Source of the DNA: Aquimonas sp964586455
GTDB lineage: Bacteria; Pseudomonadota; Gammaproteobacteria; Xanthomonadales; Xanthomonadaceae
Direction of reading: 5' to 3'
Length of the DNA stretch: 64,000 bases
Assembly (NCBI GenBank): GCA_964586455.1
Contig: CAZPHV010000022.1
Location: 9,028-73,027, forward strand
The notes below the pieces were generated by a model. It saw nothing but the letters and a program-made list of their open reading frames with translations. It searched no databases and had not been told where the DNA came from. A program made the position numbers and the translations under genes. Each line of letters starts with the position of its first letter. Within the stretch, counting starts at the first letter, position 1. Positions 26,778 through 35,418 of the stretch are shown here, in pieces.

Positions 26778-26796
26778 CATATCAAGTCAAGCTTCC

Positions 26797-26823
26797 TGCC
26801 TCATTTGCCTCATTTGCCTCAAA
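26797..26823. repeat. Three tandem 9-base repeats
   Basis: TGCCTCATT, TGCCTCATT, TGCCTCAAA in direct tandem, just after the zinc-ribbon gene and at the start of a locally AT-richer stretch of about 500 bases. Function unknown; it may be slippage. Confidence 0.75.
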
Positions 26824-26963
26824 AGGAATTGGGAGTCAGTGGTGCGAGTTTTAGATTCATGCCTGCATGTGGGCCAAAAATTCTTCCAATTCAGCATGAA
26901 ACCGGAAAGGCCTTCGCATTCTAGGCTGGGCGTTTCTCCAGCTCATTAGAAAGAGGGGTTGCA

Positions 26964-27158
26964 ATGATAAAGCGGCCTCGTGAAATGTCTAATGTTTTGG
27001 CCCTTGTAGCAGGCTCTTGTTCTCTCTCCGCGAGCGACGCGCAGATCAGAGCAGAGTTGCCCTCCGAGGTGCAAGGCCTGGTCGGCTCAGCTTTCGACAT
27101 CGGAAATCTTGCGGAGAGTTCGCTATTGCGGTGCTCTTGCCAGATGCCCCTTCAATGA
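26964..27158 (+). CDS. Doubtful small open frame, 64 residues
   Basis: An ATG at 26964 with an AGAGGGG ribosome-site-like stretch seven bases before it opens a 64-codon frame with a moderately hydrophobic start (MSNVLALVAGSCSLSASDA) that could be a short signal peptide. It ends early, has no homolog I recognise and lies in a stretch of lower GC than its surroundings. It may be a remnant of a longer secreted protein. The remaining bases between 26778 and 27291 hold only the 9-base repeats. Confidence 0.3.
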   Translation: MIKRPREMSNVLALVAGSCSLSASDAQIRAELPSEVQGLVGSAFDIGNLAESSLLRCSCQMPLQ

Positions 27159-27291
27159 GTGCAAGCAAAAGGTAAGTGTTCAACCAGAAAACGCGCGGGA
27201 CGCTCACATCTAGAAGATTGCTGAAAAGACGCGCGTGTTGTGTTTGATAAGCTGGCCAGTGTTCACGTTCCTCGATCAACAGGAGACAGAT

Positions 27292-28350
27292 TTGGACCTC
27301 AAGAAGCTCTATCTAATCTTGGGTAGGACCGGTTTTGTGCTGTTCCTAGTATCGGTGCTCTGGTGGGGGGCGCTATATGCCGGTCTGCCCCGCCCAGATT
27401 CTATAGGAATGGGTAGTGCTGGAGGCTACTTCCGAGAGATGCAGACCAAGCTGGCCACCACATGCTTTTACTCCTTCGGTAGCAGTTGTGAAGGGGTATG
27501 GTTCTCCTCAAAATCAAACCTGCCCCGCTACACTCCGATTCTCCTATGGCTTGGGATCTTGCTGATGCTGGTTGCCACGGTGGTCCGATTCTCTCTTGCG
27601 AAAACGCCCGCGGCTGCGATGAGGGCTGCCCCAGCCGATTCAAACGCATCATCGGAGTCCGGATCAGAACCGGGTCTTGATTCAAACCCTCAGCGCGGCG
27701 CGGGTCCGCGCTTCTCCAACGTGAACATTAATCCCGAGCTGGTTGATTCGGCCAAGGCGACAGCGCGAGTGGCTGCAATAGAGACAAAGGCAGCTGCTTT
27801 GGATGCCCTATCGGCGGTCAAGTTCCTGGCTTCTGACCCGGTTGGCAGAGTTGGTGGAATTTTGGCGGAAACTGCGGAAGAGCGACTGTACAAGATCGCT
27901 GCGGTACTGGGGCTGGTATCGGTCGCCCTGCTAGCGTTCTCTTGGGGGGCATTGAGCACGCTTCCACTGGCGCGGACATTCTCCTCCCTGTTTGTGCAGT
28001 GGGTTGGGTGGCTCTTTGCCTTTCTTGGGGTGGCCGTTGTTCTATTTCTGGGTTTGGGCCGAGCAGCCCGAGCTGCCTCGTCCGCGCTGGTGATAACCTC
28101 AGTCGCGTTTGCGCCGCTTGCCGTCCTCGTGCTGGTGGCCTCACTGCTGCGGTACCTGCTGACTCCTACTCTTGCGCTAGCGACAACAGGCGCAGCGCTT
28201 GTGTTCGCCCTGGGTTACGCTGCCTTGATAATTCAATCAGCCCTGCAGAGCGTCTCCCAGATGGAGACACGGCGGGTGTCTTGGCTGTCGGCTTCAGCGC
28301 TTGTTGGCGGTTGGCTTTGCTACATCATCGCGCTGGCGATGCTCAGCTAA
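27292..28350 (+). CDS. Multi-helix membrane protein, unknown function
   Basis: 352 residues if started at the TTG at 27292, which has AGGAG six bases upstream; a GTG at 27235 would add 19 residues but lacks a ribosome site. Two helices lie near residues 9-30 and 80-100; a Ser/Pro-rich linker (about 105-150) follows, then an Ala-rich amphipathic part and four to five helices (about 205-350). No catalytic motif is visible. It converges with gltD. It is part of the cargo between gltD copy B and the real gltD; its local codon use is a little less GC-biased. Confidence 0.7.
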   Translation: MDLKKLYLILGRTGFVLFLVSVLWWGALYAGLPRPDSIGMGSAGGYFREMQTKLATTCFYSFGSSCEGVWFSSKSNLPRYTPILLWLGILLMLVATVVRFSLAKTPAAAMRAAPADSNASSESGSEPGLDSNPQRGAGPRFSNVNINPELVDSAKATARVAAIETKAAALDALSAVKFLASDPVGRVGGILAETAEERLYKIAAVLGLVSVALLAFSWGALSTLPLARTFSSLFVQWVGWLFAFLGVAVVLFLGLGRAARAASSALVITSVAFAPLAVLVLVASLLRYLLTPTLALATTGAALVFALGYAALIIQSALQSVSQMETRRVSWLSASALVGGWLCYIIALAMLS

Positions 28351-28554
28351 AGACCTCTCCAAGCATCTAGGCATGTCCTAACGTTTGCTTTCGGAGCCCA
28401 TTGACGTCCGCGACCAAGGAACGGCGGCCCTGCAAGAGGCAAGAGAGCAATCGCTCCTGCTTGCGGTGAGCACGGATTGAGCCTCCAGCATCCGTGCGCG
28501 AATCTCGGACTTCCGTGGCCGGCCCAATGGCCAGATTCCAGCAGCCGGACACAC

Positions 28555-29979
28555 TCAAGCACTGGCGAACGCGGCCACGCCCAACGAGGTTGCGATTGCC
28601 TTCGCGGCTTCGCGACCTTCGTACACCGCCGTAACGACCAGATCGGCACCACGCACCATGTCACCGCCAGCGAAGATCTTCGCATTGGCGGTCTGGAAGG
28701 GCAGGGCGCCGGCCTCAGCCACGCGCACGCGGCCGTTGTTCTGTAGCGTAACGCCGTGCTTGCCCAGCCACTCGGGCGGGCTGGGGGTGAAGCCGAAGGC
28801 GACCATCACCTGGTCGGCGGCGATTTCGCGCTCGCTGTCGGGGATCTCTTCGAACTGGCGACGGCCCTTGGCGTCAGGTGGTCCCAGCCGGGTTTCGACC
28901 GCCAGCACCGCGCGCACGCGATTCTCTTTACTGCCGAGAATTGCTTTGGGCTGCAATTTGAACAGAAAGTTGACCCCTTCCTCCTTGGCCTTGGCCACCT
29001 CACGCTTGCTTCCGGGCATGTCGTCCTCGTCGCGACGATAGACGCAGGACACGCTTGCAGCGCCCTGGCGGATCGCGGTGCGGTTGCAGTCCATGGCGGT
29101 GTCGCCGCCACCGAGCACGATCACATGCTGGCCCCACAGCTTGGGCGGTTCGGGGTCGATGCCCAACGCGTAGCGGCCGTTGCTGATCAGATAGGGCAGC
29201 GCGGGCACCACGCCGTCCAGGTCCAGGCCCGGCAGGGCGCCGTCAACGGCGGTATAGGTGCCGAGGCCCAGGAACACCGCATCGAACTCATTCAGCAGCT
29301 GATCGAAGCTGATATCGCTGCCGACGTCGATACCAAGCCGGAATTCGATGCCCATGCCCTCCAGCACCTGCCGGCGCGTACGCACGACTTCCTTGTCCAG
29401 CTTGAAGGGCGGAATGCCGAAGCTGAGCAAGCCGCCGATCTCGGGATGGCGATCGAACACCACGGCGGTGATGCCCTGCCGCGCCAGCACATCCGCGCAG
29501 GACAGCCCCGCAGGGCCGGCGCCGATCACCGCGACGCGCTTGCCCGAGGGCACCACGCCCGACAGATCCGGCCGCCAGCCCTGGGCGAGCGCGGTGTCGG
29601 TGATGTACTTCTCGATGCTGCCGATGGTGACCGCACCGAAGTCGTCGTTGAGCGTGCAGGCGCCTTCGCAGAGGCGATCCTGCGGGCAGACTCGGCCGCA
29701 GATCTCGGGCAGCGGATTGGTGGAATGCGAGAGCTCGGCGGCCTCGAACAGCCGACCCTGGCGGATCAGTTCCAGCCAGTTCGGAATGTAGTTATGGACC
29801 GGACACTTCCACTCGCAATAGGGGTTGCCGCAGTCGAGGCAGCGTGCGGACTGGTCGGCGGCCTGTTCGGCGTCGTACTGGCCGTGGATCTCGCGGCCGT
29901 CGAGAATGCGCAGCTTGACCGGCACCTCGGCCGGCATGCGCCGCTCCGAACTCAGGAAATGCATCGGATCGCGTTTCAT
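28555..29979 (-). CDS. gltD: Glutamate synthase (NADPH), small subunit
   Basis: 474 residues, full family length. It passes electrons from NADPH through FAD and Fe-S centres to the large subunit. Cysteine clusters CLDCGNPYCEWKCPVHNYIP and CGRVCPQDRLCEGAC hold Fe-S centres; VIGAGPAGLSCA binds FAD; VLGGGDTAMD binds NADPH; the closing segment IFAGGDMVRGADLVV is the FAD-contact region. Its ATG at 29979 overlaps the gltB TGA by one base (TGATG), so the two are translated together. The 3' 557 bases or so are present twice more in this window as partial copies. Confidence 0.97.
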   Translation of the reverse strand: MKRDPMHFLSSERRMPAEVPVKLRILDGREIHGQYDAEQAADQSARCLDCGNPYCEWKCPVHNYIPNWLELIRQGRLFEAAELSHSTNPLPEICGRVCPQDRLCEGACTLNDDFGAVTIGSIEKYITDTALAQGWRPDLSGVVPSGKRVAVIGAGPAGLSCADVLARQGITAVVFDRHPEIGGLLSFGIPPFKLDKEVVRTRRQVLEGMGIEFRLGIDVGSDISFDQLLNEFDAVFLGLGTYTAVDGALPGLDLDGVVPALPYLISNGRYALGIDPEPPKLWGQHVIVLGGGDTAMDCNRTAIRQGAASVSCVYRRDEDDMPGSKREVAKAKEEGVNFLFKLQPKAILGSKENRVRAVLAVETRLGPPDAKGRRQFEEIPDSEREIAADQVMVAFGFTPSPPEWLGKHGVTLQNNGRVRVAEAGALPFQTANAKIFAGGDMVRGADLVVTAVYEGREAAKAIATSLGVAAFASA

Positions 29980-32900
29980 CAGGCGGCCCTCCGCAGTGCG
30001 TTGATCAGCGAATCCAGGCCCGCCGCTTTCGGCTTTACCAGCCAGAAGCGCGGCAGGAAGCCGCGGAAATCGTCGAGAATCTCGGCCGCCAGCGTGCTGC
30101 CGGTCAGCACGCGATGGCGTTCGATCAGGCCACGCAGGTGCTGCAAATGCGCCTCCAGCCCTTCAAGGGTGATGCGATTGAGGTCGATCAGCTCGTGGTT
30201 GAAGCGGTCGACAAAGCCGCGGTCGAGGTCCAGCACATAGGCAAACCCACCGGTCATGCCGGCGCCGAAATTCAGGCCGGTCGAACCCAGCACCGCGATC
30301 ACGCCGCCGGTCATGTACTCGCAGCAGTGGTCACCGGCGCCCTCGACGACGGCGGTGGCGCCGGAATTGCGCACGCCAAAGCGCTGCCCAGCCGTTCCGG
30401 CGGCGAACAGATGACCGCCGGTGGCGCCGTACAGGCACGTGTTGCCGAGAATGGCCGAATCACGCGCGCGGTAGCGGGCGTCATCCGGCGGCCGCACGGT
30501 GATCAGGCCTCCCGCCATGCCCTTGCCCACATAGTCGTTGGCTTCGCCGGTCAGATGCAGCTCCAGGCCGCCGGCATTGAAGGCGCCGAAGCTCTGGCCG
30601 ATGCTGCCGGACAGGTCCAGACGGATCGGGCGGTCGGCCATGGCGGTGTTGCCGTGTCGACGCGCAATCAGCCCGGAAAGCGCGGTGCCCACCGAGCGAT
30701 GCACATTGCGTACGGCATAGCTGAAGCGGCCGCCGCTGCCGGCTTCGATCGCCGGCCCGATGTCGCCGAGCAGACGCTGGTGGAAATCGTCCGGATCCTT
30801 GGTCGGCCGGCCCGGCGCACAGGCGGCTGCGGGTGGATTCGGCGGCGGTGCCAGAATCGGCCGCAGGTCGATGCGCTGACGGCGGGCGTCGACGTTGCTG
30901 CGGATGCGCAGCAGATCCGCGCGCCCAGTCAGCTCGGCCAGCGTGCGCACGCCCAGCTGCGCCATGTAGCCGCGCAGTTCCTCGACCACGCCGATGAAAT
31001 AGGCCATGACCTGTTCCGGCATGCCCTTGAAGTGCTTGGCGCGCAGCACGTGGTGCTGGGTGGCCACGCCGGTGGCGCAGTTGTTCAAGTGACAGATGCG
31101 CAGGTACTTGCAGCCCAGCGCGATCATCGGCGCGGTGCCGAAGCCGAAGCTGTCGGCGCCCAGCAGGGCGGCCTTCAGCACGTCGAGGCCGGTCTTCAGG
31201 CCGCCGTCGGTCTGCAGGATGATGCGATCGCGCAGGCCGTTCGCGCGCAATGCGTGATGCGCTTCGGTCAGACCCAGCTCCCAGGGCCCGCCGGCGTATT
31301 TGATCGAGGTCAGCGGGCTGGCGCCGGTGCCGCCGTCGTAGCCGCTGACGGTGATCAGATCGGCGCCGGCCTTGGCCACGCCTGCGGCGATCGTGCCGAC
31401 GCCGGCATGGCTGACCAGCTTCACCGACACCAGCGCGGTCGGGTTGATCTGCTTCAAGTCGTAGATCAGCTGGGCCAGGTCTTCAATCGAATAGATGTCG
31501 TGATGCGGCGGCGGGCTGATCAGGCCGATGCCCGGCTTGGCGTAGCGCAGGCGCGCGATCAGCTCGTTGACCTTGTGGCCGGGCAGCTGGCCGCCCTCGC
31601 CGGGCTTGGCCCCCTGCGCCACCTTGATCTGCAGCACATCGGCATTGACCAGATACTCGGGCGTGACCCCAAAACGGCCGGAGGCGATCTGCTTGATGCG
31701 CGACATCTTCTCGGTGCCGAAGCGAACGGGGTCTTCGCCGCCCTCGCCGGAGTTGCTGCGCCCGCCCAGGCGGTTCATCGCGATCGCCAGCGCCTCGTGC
31801 GCTTCGGGTGAAAGTGCGCCGAGGCTCATGCCCGCCGAGTCGAAGGCCTTGAACATGGCCGAGGCCGGTTCGACCTCGGCCAGCGGAATCGGCGTGGCGT
31901 GTTCGAAGTCCGGCTCCAGCAGGTCGCGCAGCATCGAGGGCTCGCGATCGTTCACCAGCTTCGCGTAGCTCAGCCAGTCGGCGTGCTCGCCCGTGAGCGT
32001 CGCCACCTGCAGCGCGCCGACCACGTCCGGGTTGAAGGCGTGGTACTCGCCACCGTGCATGTACTTGAACAATCCGCCGGGCTCGACACCGATGCCGGTG
32101 TTCCAGGCGCGCACGGCCAGCTGCTGCTGGTCGGCCTCGATCTCGGCGAAACCGGGCCCGCCGATGCGGCTGGGCGTGCCGGCAAAGCAGCGCGCCACCA
32201 CCGCGTTCGCAAGACCGACGATTTCGAACAGGGCCGCGCCGCGGTAGCTGGCGACCGTGCTGATGCCCATCTTCGAGAGGATCTTGAGCAGGCCGTTGCG
32301 AATGCCGCGACGGTAGCTGCGACCCAGCTCGCGGTGCTGGGCCAAGCGCGCTTCGGAATCGCCGCTGCGGGCGAGGTCGAAGATGGTCTGGTAGGCGAGA
32401 TAGGGGTAGACCGCCGTTGCGCCGTAGCCGATCAGACAGGCGAAGTGGTGTGGGTCGCGGGCGGTCGCGGTTTCGACCAGCAGGTTGCAGTCCGAGCGCA
32501 GGCCGCAGGCCACCAGATGCTGATGCACCGCACCCACCGCCAGCAGGGCATGGATCGGCAGGTGCTCTTCGCGGATCGCCCGATCCGACATCACCACCAG
32601 CAGCTTGCCTTCGCGCACTGCCTCTTCGGCGAGCTTGCAGCAGCGCGCCAGCGCGGCGTCGAGCCCTTCGGATTCCGGATAGTTCAGGTCAATCACGACC
32701 GAACCCACACCCTCCTCGCGCAAGCCAAGAATCTGCAGATACTTTCGCTGGCTCAGGATCGGCGAGTTGATCATCACCTGGCGCGCGTAGGCCGGGTTCA
32801 GCTCGAACAGGTTGCTCTCGCGCGCGATCTGCGTGTGCAGGCTCATCACCAGCTTCTCGCGATAGCTGTCGATGGGCGGGTTGGTGACCTGGGCGAAGGC

Positions 32901-34445
32901 CTGGCGGAAGGCGTCATACAGTGAACGCACGCGGGTCGACAGCAGCGGCAGCGGGGTGTCGTCGCCCATCGAGCCGATCGCTTCGGCTTCGGTTTCGGCC
33001 AGCACCTTGAGCACGGTGTCGCGCTCTTCGGCCGAGAGGTTGAACATTTTCTGATGGCGGGCCAGCTCAACCGCGGGCATCGGCTCGGCCGCCAGGCTGG
33101 GGTCGATCAGGTCGGTTTCCAGATAGCGCACGCCCTGCTTCAGCCAGCGCTTGAAGGGCGCGCGTTCGCGGTTGATCTGATCGATCCGTGCGGTGTCGAG
33201 GAACTCGCCGCGGTGCAGGTCGACCGCCAGCATCTCGCCGGGGCCAAGGCGACCCTTGGCGACGATGTCGCGGGCCGGCCAGTCGACCACCCCGGCTTCG
33301 GAGGCGACCACCAGCATGCGGTTGGTGTTGAGCGCCCAGCGCGCCGGGCGCAGGCCGTTGCGGTCGAGCGCGCAGGCGGCGTAGCGGCTGTCGGCGACCA
33401 CGATGCCGGCCGGGCCGTCCCAGGGCTCCATGTGCAGGGCGAAGTATTCGTAGAACGCGCGCAGGTCCGGGTCCATGCCGTCGACGTTCTGCCAGGCCGG
33501 CGGAATCAGAATGCGCATGGCTTGCAGCAGGTCCATGCCGCCGGTCAGCAGCACTTCGAGCATGTTGTCCAGGCTCGCCGAGTCCGAGCTGTCCTGGCTG
33601 ACCAGCGGCTGGAACTCGCGGAAATCAACGAAGGGCGAGCGCATCCGCGCACCGCGCGCGCGCGCCCAGAAGCGGTTGCCGCGGATGGTGTTGATCTCGC
33701 CGTTGTGGGCGAGAAAGCGGAACGGCTGGGCCAGTGCCCAGCGCGGCATGGTGTTGGTCGAGAAACGCTGGTGGAACACCACCGCCGAGCTGGTCAGGCG
33801 CGGGTGCGAGAGGTCCGGATAGAACTCGCGCAGGCGCTCGGGCATCACCATGCCCTTGTAGCCCAGGCTGTGCTCGGCCAGGGTCACCACGTGGAAATCA
33901 CTGATGTCGACGAGCGCCATCTCGGCCCGACGGCGCGCGCTGTACAGCCCGCGCTGGAAGCCGGCGGCATCCTCGCCGCGGTCGGCATTGACGAAGACCT
34001 GCTCGATCCGCGGCAGGCGTTCCCTGGCGAGCGGGCCTGCGGCCTGGGGGTTCACCGGCACCTGGCGCCAGCCGGCGATGCGCGAACCGACCCTCTCCAG
34101 CTGGGCCTGCAGCTCGCTGCGGCAGCGCGCGGCGAGCGCGTCGTCGATCGGCAGGAACACCAGGCCCGCGGTCGCAAGCGGCGCCAGCGAGAAGCCGTGG
34201 TCCTCCGCCAGCGCGCGGATGAAGGCCTCGGGCCTGCGGATCAGCAGACCGCAGCCGTCGCCGGACTCACCGTCCGCGGCCACGGCGCCACGATGGGTCA
34301 TGCGCGACAGCGCGCTCAGGCCAAGGTCGACGATCTCGCGGCTGGGTGCGTCGTCGAGATGCGCGATCAGGCCGAAGCCACAACCGTCGTGTTCCAGCCG
34401 TGGGTCGAACAGACCCTGCGGCGCCTGATGCTCACTTCCGCTCAT
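29979..34445 (-). CDS. gltB: Glutamate synthase (NADPH), large subunit
   Basis: 1488 residues. The glutaminase domain starts at Cys22 (HDGCGFG), which should become the N-terminal nucleophile after removal of a 21-residue propeptide. The central and FMN-binding synthase domains carry GGRSNSGEGGEDP, VAQGAKPGEGGQLPG and the 3Fe-4S cysteines in CKYLRICHLNNCATG. The C-terminal GXGXG domain follows. It makes two glutamates from glutamine and 2-oxoglutarate. The ATG at 34445 is preferred to an earlier in-frame codon because family proteins begin shortly before the Cys. First gene of the gltB-gltD operon. Confidence 0.97.
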   Translation of the reverse strand: MSGSEHQAPQGLFDPRLEHDGCGFGLIAHLDDAPSREIVDLGLSALSRMTHRGAVAADGESGDGCGLLIRRPEAFIRALAEDHGFSLAPLATAGLVFLPIDDALAARCRSELQAQLERVGSRIAGWRQVPVNPQAAGPLARERLPRIEQVFVNADRGEDAAGFQRGLYSARRRAEMALVDISDFHVVTLAEHSLGYKGMVMPERLREFYPDLSHPRLTSSAVVFHQRFSTNTMPRWALAQPFRFLAHNGEINTIRGNRFWARARGARMRSPFVDFREFQPLVSQDSSDSASLDNMLEVLLTGGMDLLQAMRILIPPAWQNVDGMDPDLRAFYEYFALHMEPWDGPAGIVVADSRYAACALDRNGLRPARWALNTNRMLVVASEAGVVDWPARDIVAKGRLGPGEMLAVDLHRGEFLDTARIDQINRERAPFKRWLKQGVRYLETDLIDPSLAAEPMPAVELARHQKMFNLSAEERDTVLKVLAETEAEAIGSMGDDTPLPLLSTRVRSLYDAFRQAFAQVTNPPIDSYREKLVMSLHTQIARESNLFELNPAYARQVMINSPILSQRKYLQILGLREEGVGSVVIDLNYPESEGLDAALARCCKLAEEAVREGKLLVVMSDRAIREEHLPIHALLAVGAVHQHLVACGLRSDCNLLVETATARDPHHFACLIGYGATAVYPYLAYQTIFDLARSGDSEARLAQHRELGRSYRRGIRNGLLKILSKMGISTVASYRGAALFEIVGLANAVVARCFAGTPSRIGGPGFAEIEADQQQLAVRAWNTGIGVEPGGLFKYMHGGEYHAFNPDVVGALQVATLTGEHADWLSYAKLVNDREPSMLRDLLEPDFEHATPIPLAEVEPASAMFKAFDSAGMSLGALSPEAHEALAIAMNRLGGRSNSGEGGEDPVRFGTEKMSRIKQIASGRFGVTPEYLVNADVLQIKVAQGAKPGEGGQLPGHKVNELIARLRYAKPGIGLISPPPHHDIYSIEDLAQLIYDLKQINPTALVSVKLVSHAGVGTIAAGVAKAGADLITVSGYDGGTGASPLTSIKYAGGPWELGLTEAHHALRANGLRDRIILQTDGGLKTGLDVLKAALLGADSFGFGTAPMIALGCKYLRICHLNNCATGVATQHHVLRAKHFKGMPEQVMAYFIGVVEELRGYMAQLGVRTLAELTGRADLLRIRSNVDARRQRIDLRPILAPPPNPPAAACAPGRPTKDPDDFHQRLLGDIGPAIEAGSGGRFSYAVRNVHRSVGTALSGLIARRHGNTAMADRPIRLDLSGSIGQSFGAFNAGGLELHLTGEANDYVGKGMAGGLITVRPPDDARYRARDSAILGNTCLYGATGGHLFAAGTAGQRFGVRNSGATAVVEGAGDHCCEYMTGGVIAVLGSTGLNFGAGMTGGFAYVLDLDRGFVDRFNHELIDLNRITLEGLEAHLQHLRGLIERHRVLTGSTLAAEILDDFRGFLPRFWLVKPKAAGLDSLINALRRAA

Positions 34446-34917
34446 ACGCTTGCTGCCCCCAGGGGATGGTGCTGGCGCGGTCAACGGCGCCCACCGTGGG
34501 CGGCCGGACCCCCACACAAACACACCCTTGTGCGACGCGTCAAACTACCAAGAGGAATACTGAAGCGGACCAGCAGCAGGCCACTTGGCCGGAGGCGTCG
34601 GGCCGGCCACTTCGGCTTGTTCTCGCCTCACGTTTGTGGCCTCGGCTGAGCGGTCCGGGCTGGTGCCACGCGACCGCTTGCGGGAGTTCCGCCGCGTCCT
34701 TGGCGGGCGCTTGTGCGCCTGCGCAGGGGCGGCTTGATCGGCGTCGAAGCGGCGGTCGGACGTGCGCCGGAGAACTTCCGCACGCTCACAAATGTAAATG
34801 AAGCGCTGGTGAGCTCCGCTTGCGAACTGCACCGTGCGAGCACGCTGCCGGCTGTGGAACTAGACCTTGGCGGCGGATGCGATCTGCGCGTCGCTGCGGT
34901 TCGGGCTGGGCGTTCGA
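34446..34917. other. gltB upstream region, no clear gene
   Basis: About 470 bases before gltB. Several short frames on both strands are Arg/Ala/Pro-rich and look like noise. No promoter could be fixed with confidence. The far end adjoins the remnant at 34918-35208. Confidence 0.5.
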
Positions 34918-35208
34918 TCATGAGGCGCTGCCACGCATCGTCGCCATCTTGTCCAGCGCAGTCAGGGCTGCGCGGCGATCGAAGCGCTTGCCCGACATGC
35001 ATTCAAGGCGGTAGGCGTCGGCTTCGAGTTCATTGCCCTGCGAAGGCTGGGCCGTTACCCCCAGCTCGATCAGGCCGTCGAGCTGGCAGTCGAGCTGGCA
35101 GTCGACCAGCACCGCCCCCCGACCGCTGCCTGATGCGCCTGCAGCATCGCGCGCTTCCGAAGCGAGTGCGCAGCCCGCGCGCCTGCACCCGCGGAGTCAA
35201 CACCGAAA
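34918..35208 (-). pseudogene. Possible remnant of an M48-type peptidase gene
   Basis: The frame between a stop at about 35209 and the stop at 34918 reads, in its second half, NELEADAYRLECMSGKRFD followed by RRAALTALDKMATM. This looks like the E-x-x-AD segment and following helix of M48-family metallopeptidases (third zinc ligand region), but there is no HExxH part, no start with a ribosome site, and the preceding residues contain a duplicated CQLD. I take it as a decayed fragment. The match is from memory of family patterns and is weak. Confidence 0.28.
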
Positions 35209-35418
35209 GAGGGGTGCGACCCTCTGCGCACTGGTGGCACCTTTGCAGTGAATCCAATCCCGGACTTGACCTATCAGGAGTCTCCGCGATGCGCCGATCT
35301 CCGCGAGTTGGCCAATGAGCACTAACGTCTTCCCAAGGTTCTGGAGATTCGCAGTGTCCGGTCCGCCCCGCATGATCTGCGCTTAGGCTGAGCCCCCGCG
35401 CCCATTGAGACCCTCTTG

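Noticed and set aside
30114..31811. Long plus-strand frame opposite gltB
   Set aside because: It lies in the complement of a fully supported gltB gene and has the Ala/Gly/Arg/His/Gln-rich composition typical of antisense frames in GC-rich DNA.
34545..34832. Minus-strand frames upstream of gltB
   Set aside because: Arg/Ala-rich with no start signal; composition of random GC-rich DNA.
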